Numbered from the stretch's first letter, positions 31,460 to 41,990 are shown. The stretch: DNA of 64,000 nucleotides from Arsenophonus sp052174535 (GCA_052174535.1 JBQMRQ010000001.1:9547-73546); one strand, 5' to 3'. Notes: a model not told the origin generated them from the letters alone. Numbers and translations are program-made.

Positions 31460-32510
31460 TATAAATCTCTTATCTTATAAGAGAAGAATTTTTGCTATTA
31501 AAGGTTGCCATGAAAAGAAAGAAATAATATAGTTCAAAGAAACTCTTTCTTCACTTCCTCATAACATAAACCTGTGTCTCATTTACTTATTGACTCGATG
31601 ATAATCGATCGGGTAATGTTGATTTATAAATTGAAGTAACTATTCCATTTCATACTGCTCACATTGTCACAATGAATATATTTTGCTGGGAACCAGTTCA
31701 TTAGGGTTATAGCAATATCATCGTAAAATCCACGATTGTAGGAAAACATTTAACAATCTAATTAGGAAGCCCTATAGGGAGATCTATATTACAAAGGATA
31801 AATAATTTAATTATTATGGTGGATCTTGAATAACTTAACTTTACAAGGAGTTAACAAAATAAACAGAAATTTGTTTAAAAACAGCGTTTAGATGAGCATC
31901 ATTTCTTCCTTCCTTTAGTAGCAAGAAGCAACTAAAATCTACTAAGTGCTATTTTGTTTAAGTCGATAAAATATTTTTCTTAATCCTTTAAAAGGAAGTG
32001 TTATTTTCAACATAGGAAAAGCAGAAAATATAGAAGATAAGGAAATAAAAGAAAAGAACAAATCTCGGCTTTAATCGCCAGAGATCGAAAAAGGTCATGT
32101 GAACAATGAGATTCTTGAAGAGTTTAATGTAGAGTGTTTAATTATCCATTTTCTTGAGTTTATAATAAATAAAGAGTCTATTCTTTGTCCATAGGGATGT
32201 AGAAGGCAAATGATACGAAATATTTGCTAGCGAGCATGAAATTTTATGGAATCATCGCCTAAACTAAATAAGATAAAGTAACCAGAGATTTATTAGTAAG
32301 GAATTCCATATTTAAAATGTAAAGAGTTTTATCAGACGATTAAAGGGATAACTGAATAGATTATACATATCATAAGGTCATTTTATTTGCCGAATTATCT
32401 GGCATGGAGAAAATTATTTAAAACTTCAACAATTGAAATGCAGATATAGTTAGAAACTACTATGTGAATAAAGCAGGATTCCTTTCCTAAGGAATCCTAA
32501 ATAACCATAT
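31460..32510. repeat. Unassigned ~1-kb degenerate element family B, copy 1
   Basis: Collinear by eye with 40970-41990 and 56950-58030 in the same orientation, and with 44350-45300, 45960-46960 and 50780-51480 inverted. Left ends share a block like gcaaagg--ttg--ataaaaagaaa followed by agatcaaagaaactctttt; conserved internal blocks lie at about +140 to +320. Length and repetition indicate a dead insertion sequence, but no frame gave a transposase motif I recognise. The bases 31304-31460 hold nothing notable. Confidence 0.55.
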
Positions 32511-32713
32511 AATAGTATTTAATACTACTTTTATTTAGCTATTTTTAAGTAGTATCAATTAACTGATAATGCTAATAAATATCATCAGTATAAACCTTAA
32601 TTTGCAAAAAAATCTGCTCAATCTTATGAAAATTAACTGTAATTATACAGCGATAAATATATACTTTGCAACTTAAATCTATCTATTACTAACTACAGGA
32701 GTAATTATTCCAC

Positions 32714-33151
32714 ATGATTCATGAAATCATGCAATTTATTAGCCGACATCCAATACTTAGTCTAGCTTGGATAGCTTTATTTATTGCTGTAATTACCTTA
32801 ATCTTTAAGAGATTGTTCTCTAAAATAGAAAATATCACCCGTACTCAAGCGATACAATTGATTAACAAAGAAGAAGCGATTACTATCGATTTACGTTCTC
32901 ATGACGATTTTTGTAAAGGACACATTATTGATTCAATCAATCTACCTTTATCAAAAATTAAAGGCAATAATATTATTGAATTCGAAAAAAATAAGAAAAA
33001 ACCAATTATTATTGTTTCAGAAAATGGCATGAAAACATTTAAACCTGCTGAACAACTTCTACAATATGGTTTTAAACGTGTTTTTATTCTAAAAGAAGGA
33101 ATTAATGGCTGGTCTAGCAAAAATTTACCTCTAGTCCGCGGCAAAAAGTAA
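32714..33151 (+). CDS. yibN: Rhodanese-domain membrane protein YibN
   Basis: Small inner-membrane protein with one N-terminal helix (about residues 12-30, PILSLAWIALFIAVITLIF) and a cytoplasmic rhodanese-like domain. 145 residues, the family length. The loop where active rhodaneses carry a catalytic Cys reads VSENGMKT here, so sulfurtransferase activity is unlikely; E. coli YibN also lacks a canonical CxxGxR site. Visible family parts: EEAITIDLRSHDDFCKGHII and the C-terminal GINGWSSKNLPLVRGK. It is followed 72 bases later by secB; the grxC gene that lies between them in E. coli has been deleted completely. Confidence 0.93.
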   Translation: MIHEIMQFISRHPILSLAWIALFIAVITLIFKRLFSKIENITRTQAIQLINKEEAITIDLRSHDDFCKGHIIDSINLPLSKIKGNNIIEFEKNKKKPIIIVSENGMKTFKPAEQLLQYGFKRVFILKEGINGWSSKNLPLVRGKK

Positions 33152-33223
33152 TAGATCAGATATAACAGAAATTATATTTATATAATTCAATGTTATAAGG
33201 ACATTTAAAAGGTAATTAATATT

Positions 33224-33691
33224 ATGTCAGAAAAAAGTCATGAAGAGCTGGTATTTCAAATCCAACGAATTTATACTAAAGATATTTCATTTGAAATACC
33301 AAATGCCCCTAATATTTTTCAGCAAGAGTGGCAACCAAAAGTCCAATTAGATTTGGATACATCGTCTAGTGAATTAGCTGAGCATGTTTATGAAGTTATC
33401 TTACGCGTTACTGTTACCGCTAGCATCGTTAATGAAATCGCTTTCCTGTGTGAAGTGCAACAATCAGGCATTTTCTTTATCGATGGTATTAAAAAAATCC
33501 AAATGGCTCATTGTTTAGGTGTTTACTGCCCAAATATTTTATTTCCATATTCGCGTGAATGTATTACTAATTTAGTTAATCGTGGAACTTTTCCTCAACT
33601 AAATTTAGCACCTGTTAATTTTGATACATTGTTTATGAACTATCTAAAACAACAGCATACTGCTAAAACTGAAAATTCGAAAACTCATTAG
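33224..33691 (+). CDS. secB: Protein-export chaperone SecB
   Basis: Tetrameric chaperone that keeps precursors unfolded and hands them to SecA. 155 residues, same as E. coli. Visible: VFQIQRIYTKDISFEIPNAP, FQQEWQPKVQLDLDTSSSEL, the conserved FLCEVQQSGIFFIDGI core and MAHCLGVYCPNILFPYSREC, ending with the LAPVNFDTLFMNYLKQQ helix that contacts SecA. AAAAGG about 13 bases before the ATG may serve as the ribosome site. Its stop lies 8 bases before gpsA, so both are cotranscribed, as in E. coli. Confidence 0.97.
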   Translation: MSEKSHEELVFQIQRIYTKDISFEIPNAPNIFQQEWQPKVQLDLDTSSSELAEHVYEVILRVTVTASIVNEIAFLCEVQQSGIFFIDGIKKIQMAHCLGVYCPNILFPYSRECITNLVNRGTFPQLNLAPVNFDTLFMNYLKQQHTAKTENSKTH

Positions 33692-33699
33692 GAATTTTA

Positions 33700-34707
33700 A
33701 TGAAAACTGTTTCAATAACAGTTATTGGTGCTGGTTCTTATGGTACCTCATTAACTATTATACTTGCCCGTAACGGTCATCGCGTCTTGCTTTGGGGACA
33801 TAGTCCTCAGCATATTAAAAAATTACAACAAGACCGGTGCAACCAAGCATTTTTACCTAACATTCCATTTCCAGATAATTTATTACCTGAATCTTGCTTG
33901 AAGACAGCAATAACTGCAAGTCGTAATATATTGATTGTCGTACCAAGCCATGCATTTAATGAAGTTTTAAAAAACATCCAACCCTACTTAACGCAAGACT
34001 CACGCATTATTTGGGCAACAAAAGGACTAGAACACGGTACTGGGCGTCTCTTACAAGATGTTGCTAGCGAAACGCTTGGAGATAAAATTCCACTTGCCGT
34101 TCTTTCTGGTCCAACTTTTGCTAAAGAACTGGCTTCCGGCTTACCAACTGCTATTGTAGTAGCTGCTACTAATACAGAATTTAGTGAAGAGCTACAGCAA
34201 CTTTTCCATTATGGTAAAAGCTTTCGAGTTTATAAAAATCCAGATATGATCGGTGTTCAGTTAGGTGGAGCAGTCAAAAACGTTATCGCAATTGGTGCAG
34301 GCATGTCCGATGGCATGGGATTTGGTGCTAATGCTCGCACAGCGTTGATCACCAGAGGATTAGCTGAAATTAGCCGGTTAGGCATCGCTATGGGTGCTAA
34401 ACCATCTACATTTATGGGAATGGCTGGTTTAGGAGATTTAGTTTTGACATGCACTGATAATCAATCGCGTAATCGCCGATTTGGTCTACTGATCGCCCAA
34501 GGGATGCAGATTGAAGAAGCAGAAAAACAGATTGGTCAGGTTATTGAAGGTTACTTAAATACTAAAGAAGTCCGTACATTAGCGCAACGTATTGGTGTAG
34601 AAATGCCAATTACCGAGCAAATTTATCAAGTTCTATATGGTAATAAAAATGTACTCGAAGCGGCAGATACATTACTTAGCCGCAAAACCAAAGATGAAAT
34701 TAAATGA
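33700..34707 (+). CDS. gpsA: Glycerol-3-phosphate dehydrogenase [NAD(P)+]
   Basis: Reduces dihydroxyacetone phosphate to sn-glycerol-3-phosphate, the backbone for phospholipids. 335 residues (E. coli 339). Visible: the N-terminal nucleotide loop VIGAGSYGTSL, IIWATKGLE, the LSGPTFAKELASGLPTA segment, the catalytic Lys region GAVKNVIAIGAGM and the C-terminal GMAGLGDLVLTCT motif. It starts 8 bases after secB and overlaps the secB stop region with its ribosome site. Ends with TGA. The next ancestral gene, cysE, follows but is decayed. Confidence 0.97.
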   Translation: MKTVSITVIGAGSYGTSLTIILARNGHRVLLWGHSPQHIKKLQQDRCNQAFLPNIPFPDNLLPESCLKTAITASRNILIVVPSHAFNEVLKNIQPYLTQDSRIIWATKGLEHGTGRLLQDVASETLGDKIPLAVLSGPTFAKELASGLPTAIVVAATNTEFSEELQQLFHYGKSFRVYKNPDMIGVQLGGAVKNVIAIGAGMSDGMGFGANARTALITRGLAEISRLGIAMGAKPSTFMGMAGLGDLVLTCTDNQSRNRRFGLLIAQGMQIEEAEKQIGQVIEGYLNTKEVRTLAQRIGVEMPITEQIYQVLYGNKNVLEAADTLLSRKTKDEIK

Positions 34708-34747
34708 TACACGTACTTCTTAATTATTTAAAATTAATAAAATGTAA

Positions 34748-35440
34748 ATGTCATGATAGGAATTTGAAAAAATTTAAATGATAATAAAGCAAGAAGACTA
34801 AATCTTAGCAAATTGTTGAACTAATATTAACTAGTTTTTATATGATATATTTCTTAAATATAATAATCTTGATAATTCACTTAGATATATTTAGTAAATA
34901 AGTTGAATATCTCCACTATTTTAGTAATTTCTATTTACCAGAATTATAGAAGATCCCTATAAAACATAAATAAATTATCGATTATGTTACTCATGATCTA
35001 AACCTATCGTGCAACATAATCTAATAGATGATAAATATTAAATCCTTTTATTATATTTAAAAGTCTTTCATGCTATATAAGATTATTGTATCAGTAACTA
35101 ACTATAAAAAATGGATTACAAAATTAGCAATTTATTTGCAAAGTCAGATATTTATCTATTTTAGTATTGATACATATCCCGCAAAAATATTGCTTAGGTA
35201 TTGCTTGATCACGCAACAGATTTCGTTATAGACGAAAAAGTATAATTAAAAATAATGTTTTGATATTAGAATTAATCACCTTTTGTAGAACCAGTAAAAC
35301 TGGCGGGGAGAATCCCCCCTGCCTTTAAAGTTAATGAGAATGGAATGATCAAGGCAGGATCAAAATTTTTTGATAATACAGAAATTTGGAAAGTTGTTAA
35401 AATCAGCACTCGGTTCAGGTAGTGTGCTACACTCTCTACT
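34748..35440 (+). pseudogene. cysE: Decayed cysE (serine acetyltransferase)
   Basis: The ATG at 34748 is kept and the frame aligns from the start: MS**EFEKI*MIIKQED*IL against MSCEELEIVWNNIKAEARTL, then KYNNLDNSLRYI (LKHENLGSALSYM). Further pieces are LLLYLKVFHAI*DY (PLLYLKGFHALQAY), LLDHATDFVIDEK (MLDHATGIVVGET), LILELITFCRTSKTGGENPP (SILQSVTLGGTGKSGGDRHP) and NGMIKAGSKFFDNTEIWKVV (EGVMIGAGAKILGNIEVGRG). Several Cys/Trp TGY/TGG codons have become stops. The open minus-strand stretch at 35272-35454 is its antisense. Loss breaks cysteine synthesis from serine unless another copy exists. Confidence 0.88.
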
Positions 35441-36260
35441 TTTCTTCTTCTCATGGCAGAAGAAGAGGTAGCAGCAACTCGTAAAACTGAAACATAAGAA
35501 TTTATTTAATCTGATTAGTTATCTTATTGAAATCCAGTTCACTGATGGAAAATCATAGAATATCAACCATTCTTCTTGTTCTTTCTTTAGCTTCTTCATT
35601 TATTTAAGATGCGCTGAAAATCTTGCTAACAAAATATCAATGGATTTATTAGCGGCATTACGCGTCTCTGGTATCAAGACATCTCTCCGCAGCTAAACTT
35701 TAACTTTCAGTTTTAAATGCCTTTGAGGAGAGTAAATAAAGCATATGAGCTATTTATATATCAAGCAGCATTGATATTTCGTATCTGAGACATCTTTTGC
35801 GTTATATTTAAAAAAATAAGAACAGTGCTCTGTAGTAATTCTAAAATATAGTTAAGCTACGCACTCTCATAGCATTGAAAAGTTTAACCAAACTCACTTC
35901 AACTTTCGATAATCATTTTCGACTGCAATGAGCTTCCCTTACATCCATACATAGTGATGCCAATAATCAACAGGAAACAAAGGCGATCACCTTGTTCCTG
36001 ATAGAACAAGGTTATATAACACCGGCCAAGAAATAAATGTAACACATATCCCTTAAATCACGCAAGCACCCCATGATCTGTACTTTTTTGCCGAGAAGCG
36101 ATATAATAGTTTTGTGAAAATCATCGATAAAGATGACTCATGGATATACAGATATGATAGCGACTCTTTGATATTTTTATACGATTAAGATAAAACAGGA
36201 GTTATACTTATTTTTGTATATGAGTTTTCGGAAAAATTGGTATATCCAGATTATTAATTT
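35440..36260 (-). mobile_element. IS256/Mutator-type transposase relic, copy c
   Basis: Minus-strand copy collinear with copy a. The segment 35530-35620 aligns with the AMKK--E---RT--FYDFP block. It is head-to-head with copy d across a perfect palindrome at 36261-36295. It contains one arm (36052-36133) of a near-identical inverted tract. Compared with copies b and f it lacks an internal block of roughly 40 bases, a loss it shares with copy d. Confidence 0.65.
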
Positions 36261-36295
36261 TATATATCATCTCAATATTATTGAGATGATATATA
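36261..36295. repeat. Perfect 17-bp palindrome between two head-to-head IS256 relics
   Basis: tatatatcatctcaata and its exact reverse complement are separated by a single t. It marks the junction of copies c and d and could be a remnant of abutting terminal repeats or a hairpin-mediated rearrangement point. Confidence 0.85.
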
Positions 36296-37560
36296 TAAAA
36301 AATCAGATATTACCTCTGATCCTTTGTATAAATTCATTCATATTGAAACCAATAATCTGATAGGTGTGCCGCCTATTGAGGTTAAGCTCGAATCGCATAC
36401 TGCAAAAGCATACTCAATACCACTTTATATTGATTAGCGAAGCCATACCATCGATCATAAACGGTTATTTGGCACGGCGAGAAAAATAAGACGACGGATA
36501 TTGGCGATTTTGAGATTAAAAGCTTAAAGGTTTAAAGGGATTGCATTGGGTAACAAGATATACTTCTAGATCTCCTTACTTCAGCTTATCTGAAGCGTAT
36601 TAAAAGCGTTAAAGAGTTTTCTACCATGCCTATTTATACCTATAAATTATCTTTATCGATGATTTCACAAAACTATTATATCGCTTCTCGGCAAAAAAGT
36701 ACAGATCATGGGGTGCTTGCGTGATTTAAGAAATACAACTAACGTTTCTTTCTTGTCTTAAGGCCATATGCTGTTCTATCAGGTGCAAGCTGATCGCTTT
36801 TGCCTAATCCTTCAGTATTAACAATACTGGATATGGCCATAAGCAACAAGCTGCGTTCGAAGAGGTTTATTAAAAAGTTATAAGAAAACTGGTGGATAAC
36901 TTTTCAATAACTGATAAGCGTATGGTTTAACCGCATCTTCAATTTTACCATAAAGAATAGGTGTCATTGATTTTTAGAATGCAATAGCAAAAGTATTCCT
37001 GAATATACAGGATCAACGCTGTTGGGTATACAAGATAGCTAATATACTCTGTCATTCCTCCACCAAAAGGAATGCACTAAAAGTTAAGGGTGAAATTGCG
37101 GGAGATTTGGCTAACAGAGAGCTATAATACCGCTAATAAATTTCTTGATGTTTTATTGGTAATGAGCTTCAGCGAATATCTCCTGCAACGATAAAAATTA
37201 AATAAAGATTGATAAGAACGGCTGACATTCTATAGTTTCCTATCAATGCACTGAGCATCAATAAAAATGATAAATCTAATTTGAATATCGGATTTTACTT
37301 AATAGTGTGAGGATATGAAACTAATGTTCGAATCACAGTGCTTCAAGAAAAAACTATTTAGTATTTAAGCTTTTTCCGTCTTTTCAGAAAACTAGAGCTA
37401 GACTAAATATATTTAGCTTTGACTCTGATGTTAAAAACATGCAATTTAAGGATGGAAATAGATTTATAAAGCATCAAGTACGGAGCCTTAACAACCTGAC
37501 TAAGGTTGTTTACCTGCTAATAACAAAATGGGTACTTGTTTATAACTCAATCTGATAATA
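36296..37560 (+). mobile_element. IS256/Mutator-type transposase relic, copy d
   Basis: Plus-strand copy. Near 36500 the frame gives DIGDFEIKS, at the place of the family's VGTxELxIPKLRxGSYFP; near 37210-37270 there are remnants of the FYDFP--HW block. The end near 37450-37510 shares the rAAGGATGGAAAnAGATTTA block with copies e and f. Its segment 36649-36730 is nearly identical to the inverted tract in copy c. No intact frame. Confidence 0.62.
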
Positions 37561-38790
37561 AAACATAACATTTCATGATCTTAGGTTAAATCTACGAGAT
37601 CAATAAGATAAGTTTTTATGTTTTAATACTAGACAGTCTAGATTGCACTAGACAGAATATTGTTTATTGTAAAACATAAATTTATTATTACTTCTTTAAT
37701 TTAATCTAGTAATAATCAGAATTATGATTGATCAATTATCATATCTACTATATCTTAATTTATTTTTATTTAACTATATTAATAGTGTCATCTAATTTAT
37801 AGTAGAGATTCTATCTAATTTAATTATTTATTAATAAATAAAAATAACTATTTATACTATATAAACAAATATTTCAATAGGAATTGAAATTCATTTTTCT
37901 TAAAATGAATTATTAAAATAGTTCACTATTTTAAAAAAGTTGTTACATATAACTATCATTATTTTCTATCCAAAAAGGTTTTCTAAAACCTCTTATTAAT
38001 TGTTGCACTGATAATGATAGAATCATTGGTGTTAATTTTATTAACACAGATAAAAATAAAATAATAATTTTATATTATATAGTATATAAAATAACAGAAA
38101 TCTTTTACTAGTAAAAGAAACAACTTTTCTGTCAAATTGAATCTTATTTTTACCTTTTTTAAAAAGGGAGTTTAACAGTAATTTAATAAAATTCCTTACG
38201 AAAAATGTTGGAATTATAAAATGCCAGCAACTTATGCGCTTATTATTCCATGTTATCATCGTGTTATTAACCATAATAGTAATTTATAGCTTAGATACAG
38301 GAGAATAATTAAATAAAAAATATAGTTTTAGCTTGTAAAATACTATAAATAGTTAAAATTGAATAAAACTATATTAATAATTATTAATAAACTATATTAT
38401 TAGTTTTTTGATTATTTCAAATTATTAATCTATATTTAAATTTTGAATTAATTTTATTGATCTTGGTAGTAGATCAGTGAGCAAAATTTTTTGTACTATA
38501 CAAGATATAAACTGTGTCCTTTATTTATATAAAGGTAATTTTGATATCAAAAATTGAAGATAAAATTAAGTAGTTCAAAGAATTAAAATATCTTAGTTTT
38601 ATCATTCCAGAAGTGATAGTTAAAGATGTATTCGTTCACTTTAGATCTATTAAACCAAAGATTTGAAGATTTATTTTTGAAAGTTAAAAAATTAAGTTTT
38701 TTCTCCTAAAGAGGAGAAAGAACCATCTGTATAAACATATTATTGCTATTTGCTTTACCATAAGTATTTATAATAGTCTATCACTCTTAA
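37560..38790. other. 1.2-kb AT-rich desert downstream of lipA
   Basis: Extremely AT-rich with stops in all frames. One open minus-strand stretch (38274-38041) has low-complexity content (Phe, Leu, Lys, Asn) and no family resemblance, so I treat it as chance. A short hairpin (ttctcctaaagaggagaa) lies at about 38699-38716. No repeat family was recognised. Confidence 0.45.
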
Positions 38791-39756
38791 TTAAGAGTGA
38801 TTTATAAATTTTGCTTGCAAATCTGCATGATAAGATGAGCGCACTAATGGACTACATGCCGCGTGTATGAAACCCATTGCTATTGCTTTATTTCTCATAT
38901 ATTCAAATTCTTTTTGGCTTACATAACGTTTTATTAATAAATGATGTCGGCTAGGTTGAAGATATTGTCCCAAGGTTAGCATTGTTACACCATGCCGGCG
39001 TAAATCACGCATAACATCAACTATTTCTTTATTAGTTTCACCTAGCCCAACCATTAATCCTGATTTTGTCGGTATTTTAGGATGCATTTGCTTGAATTTT
39101 GCTAGTAGCTGTAATGACCATTGGTAATTAGCGCCAGGACGTACTTGGTGATAGATACGTGGAACACTCTCAATATTATGATTAAAAACATCAGGTGGCG
39201 CAATAGCCAAAATCGTTAAGGCGCGATCCATGCAACCGCGAAAATCAGGTACTAGCGTTTCTATTTTAATGTTTGGATTTTTCTTTCGAATAGCAGTGAT
39301 GCTATCAGCAAAATGCTTAGCTCCACCATCGCGTAGATCGTCACGATTCACAGAAGTAATAACAACATATTTTAATTCCATATTTTTAATAGTTTCTGCT
39401 AATTTTGCTGGTTCATTCGAATCAGCAGCATTAGGTCGTCCATGTGCAACATCACAGAATGAACAGCGACGAGTACAGATGGCTCCTAAAATCATAAAAG
39501 TAGCGGTACCGTGATTATAACATTCAGCGAGATTGGGACAGGAGGCTTCTTCACAGACTGTATGTAAGCCATTCTTACGTATTGCATTTTTTATTTCTTT
39601 TATCCTACTGGAATCAGCAGGAAGTTTTACTTTTATCCACTCAGGTTTAGGTAAAATTTTTGTATGATCCGTTCTTATTGTTTTTATAGGGATCAGCGCT
39701 ATTTTATCAATGTCGTTATATTTAATGGCACCTTTTATTTGAATTGATCTACTCAT
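38791..39756 (-). CDS. lipA: Lipoyl synthase
   Basis: Radical-SAM enzyme that inserts two sulfurs into protein-bound octanoate to make lipoate. 321 residues, identical in length to E. coli. Visible: the auxiliary cluster CEEASCPNLAEC near residue 70-80, the radical-SAM motif CTRRCSFC about residues 94-101, SAM-binding VITSVNRDDLRDGGA, and the C-terminal PLVRSSYHAD with the Ser that ligates the auxiliary cluster. It acts after LipB, whose gene lies 135 bases upstream. Intact; it needs the iron-sulfur system that YgfZ (49479-50465) also supports. Confidence 0.98.
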   Translation of the reverse strand: MSRSIQIKGAIKYNDIDKIALIPIKTIRTDHTKILPKPEWIKVKLPADSSRIKEIKNAIRKNGLHTVCEEASCPNLAECYNHGTATFMILGAICTRRCSFCDVAHGRPNAADSNEPAKLAETIKNMELKYVVITSVNRDDLRDGGAKHFADSITAIRKKNPNIKIETLVPDFRGCMDRALTILAIAPPDVFNHNIESVPRIYHQVRPGANYQWSLQLLAKFKQMHPKIPTKSGLMVGLGETNKEIVDVMRDLRRHGVTMLTLGQYLQPSRHHLLIKRYVSQKEFEYMRNKAIAMGFIHAACSPLVRSSYHADLQAKFINHS

Positions 39757-39891
39757 AATTTGCTAATTCCATTAGAGGATTTCCCCATACTGGGGATTAA
39801 TAATAGATATATTTATATCTTATATAGATATAAATTATTATTTATATTATGTTTCAATTTTTTCTTAAAAATCATTAAAAATGATGACAAT

Positions 39892-40485
39892 TTATTCTGC
39901 AAGTTGAAATTCTAATAGATTGCAGAAATGTTTTATTAATAAAGGTTCAACATCCTTAACTTGACTGCAAGGAACTAAATCATTAACTTGTGTCATTTGC
40001 ATACCGGCATAACCACACGGATTAATACGTTGAAAAGGTCTAAGATCCATATTGATATTTAATGCTAGACCATGAAACGAGCAACCTTTATGAATACGTA
40101 ATCCGAGAGAGCATATTTTTTTTTGCTTAACATAAACACCGGGAGCTTCGCGCTGAGAATAAGCGATAATGCTAAATTCAGACAAAGTATTAATTACTGT
40201 AATTTCCAGTATAGTAATCAGCTCTCTAACACTAATTTTATTACGCTTTAAGTCTAATAAAATATACATTATTTGCTGACCAGGACCATGGTAGGTAATT
40301 TGTCCGCCCCGATCAGATTGGATAACTGGAATATTTCCAGGAATGAGTAGGTGTTCTTTTTTACCTGCTTGACCTTGAGTAAAAACAGGATAATGTTCCA
40401 CTAACCAAAGTTCATCTAGTGTATTAATCGTACGTTTTTTTGTAAATTGATGCATCTTATTAGAAATAATATAATAAACCTGCAA
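39892..40485 (-). CDS. lipB: Octanoyl-ACP:protein N-octanoyltransferase
   Basis: Moves octanoate from ACP to lipoyl domains, giving the substrate of LipA. Visible: WLVEHYPVFTQGQAGKKEHL, the RGGQITYHGPGQQIMYILLD motif, catalytic Lys in KKICSLGLRI, and catalytic Cys in RINPCGYAGMQM. From the TTG at 40485 the protein has 197 residues; E. coli has ~213. Homology continues upstream without a stop (TIILRQLGLQ matches ILVRQLGLQ) to about 40521, but no ATG, GTG or TTG exists there. An ATT at 40521 or 40518, a few bases after AGGAAAA, is the most family-like start. The true start is therefore uncertain; the gene body is intact. Confidence 0.93.
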   Translation of the reverse strand: MQVYYIISNKMHQFTKKRTINTLDELWLVEHYPVFTQGQAGKKEHLLIPGNIPVIQSDRGGQITYHGPGQQIMYILLDLKRNKISVRELITILEITVINTLSEFSIIAYSQREAPGVYVKQKKICSLGLRIHKGCSFHGLALNINMDLRPFQRINPCGYAGMQMTQVNDLVPCSQVKDVEPLLIKHFCNLLEFQLAE

Positions 40486-40628
40486 TCCAAGTTGACGTAA
40501 AATAATAGTTTTTTTAATAATATTTTCCTGCCATTGATACTACGGATACACAATATTTATGCAGTATAACCTGTATAAATCATTTTTGCTAAAAAAGTTA
40601 ATGTGACGCTTAAAGTTATAATTTATAC

Positions 40629-40892
40629 CTACAACACCATATGAACTAATTCTAATTTAGCTAATTCTTCATACAATTTTTCTATTTGTTCAATATTAGT
40701 TGCTATGATAGTAATTGATACTGAAAAAAAATTACCTTTACTACTTGGTTTAACTAATGGTAAATAATTACCTGGAACATACCGTTGAACCAGCTCAATA
40801 ATTTGATCAGTTAACTCAGGTTTAGCTAGCCCCATCACTTTATAGGTAAATAAGCAAGGAAACTCTAATAACTTATCTAATTTAGTTTTCAT
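40629..40892 (-). CDS. ybeD: DUF493 family protein YbeD
   Basis: Small ACT-like-fold protein of unknown exact role, conserved before lipB in enterobacteria. 87 residues, same as E. coli. Visible: MKTKLDKLLEFPCLFTYKVM, LVKPSSKGNFFSVSITIIAT and the C-terminal LYEELAKLELVHMVL. It lies about 110-140 bases upstream of lipB on the same strand, so it may share the lip transcript. The usual upstream gene dacA is missing and replaced by an element of family B. Confidence 0.95.
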   Translation of the reverse strand: MKTKLDKLLEFPCLFTYKVMGLAKPELTDQIIELVQRYVPGNYLPLVKPSSKGNFFSVSITIIATNIEQIEKLYEELAKLELVHMVL

Positions 40893-40969
40893 AGCTACTC
40901 CTAAATACCAACGCCACGCTTATTATAATATAAATATAATATTATATAGATAGTATATTTTTGGCTATT

Positions 40970-41990
40970 TTTGCAAAGGTGTTGATAGAAATTCTTTATA
41001 CTGTATAAAGAATTTTTGTTTCAAAGATTGCGATGAAAAATCAAATAATTATATAGATCAAGAAACTCTTTTCTCACTCCATATCAATATAAAACTGTAT
41101 CTCATTAGTTAGTTCGATGATAATCTATTGGATCATGATAATTCATACATTGAAGCGACTCATTCTACTTTATCTTGCCTATCTTCTTATTAGTAAGATG
41201 TTATCCGCTAAGTGGAGAACCAACCCCATTAAGGTTACAGTAATATCCTTATAAAATCCTTCATTATAAAAAACTATTTAACAAAAATACTGGAAATTCT
41301 CTAGCGAGATTATATCAGAAAGATAAATGGTTTAGTTATCTTTGATGCATGTTAAATAGTTTGAATTTACGGGATGAGGTTAGAGAAGCAAGCAGAAATT
41401 CATTTAAAACAGCGTTTAAATTGCATAATTACTTATTGCTTCAGCGGCGATATCTAACTTAAATGCACTAAGTATATTTTAAAAAATCGATAAAACATTT
41501 TTAATGAATTCTTTAAATAGAAGCGTTATATTCTCAGATAGGAAAGCTAGAAATATGAGAGAATAAGAGTAAAAGGAAAGAATAAATTGCGATTTTAATC
41601 GCTCTAAATTAACAAAGTTACGCGAGCAATAAGATTCTTGAAGAATTTAATTCATAGTGTGTTAGATATTTTTTTAACCTGATAATTGATAAAGAGTTCA
41701 TACTTTGTTTGAATGTACATAAATATTACAAAACCTTTTCTATAGTAATCTATAAAATTACCACAATCGCCTAATAATGCTAGGTAACTATAGAATTATT
41801 TGCTAAGGAATTGTATATTTAAAATGTGAACAGTTATTTTAGCCGATAAAAAAGGATGACTGAGTGTTTTCCATGATATAAAGTTGTTTTATTTACCGAA
41901 TTATCTGTCCTGGAGAATATTAATTGAATACATAATAATTGAAATACAGATGTGATTATAAACTTTTGCGAGCAAAATAACAACTTTTAC
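40970..41990. repeat. Unassigned degenerate element family B, copy 2
   Basis: Same orientation as the copy at 31460-32510, with the left-end block near 40980-41070 and collinear blocks through about 41900. It begins about 80 bases upstream of ybeD, in the place of dacA. All frames are closed. Confidence 0.5.

Noticed and set aside
37330..37350. gttcgaatcac resembling a tRNA T-loop
   Set aside because: No acceptor, D or anticodon arm around it; it lies inside an IS256 relic. I found no credible tRNA in the window.
38041..38274. 77-codon minus-strand frame near lipA
   Set aside because: Low-complexity AT-driven composition and no recognisable family or ribosome site.
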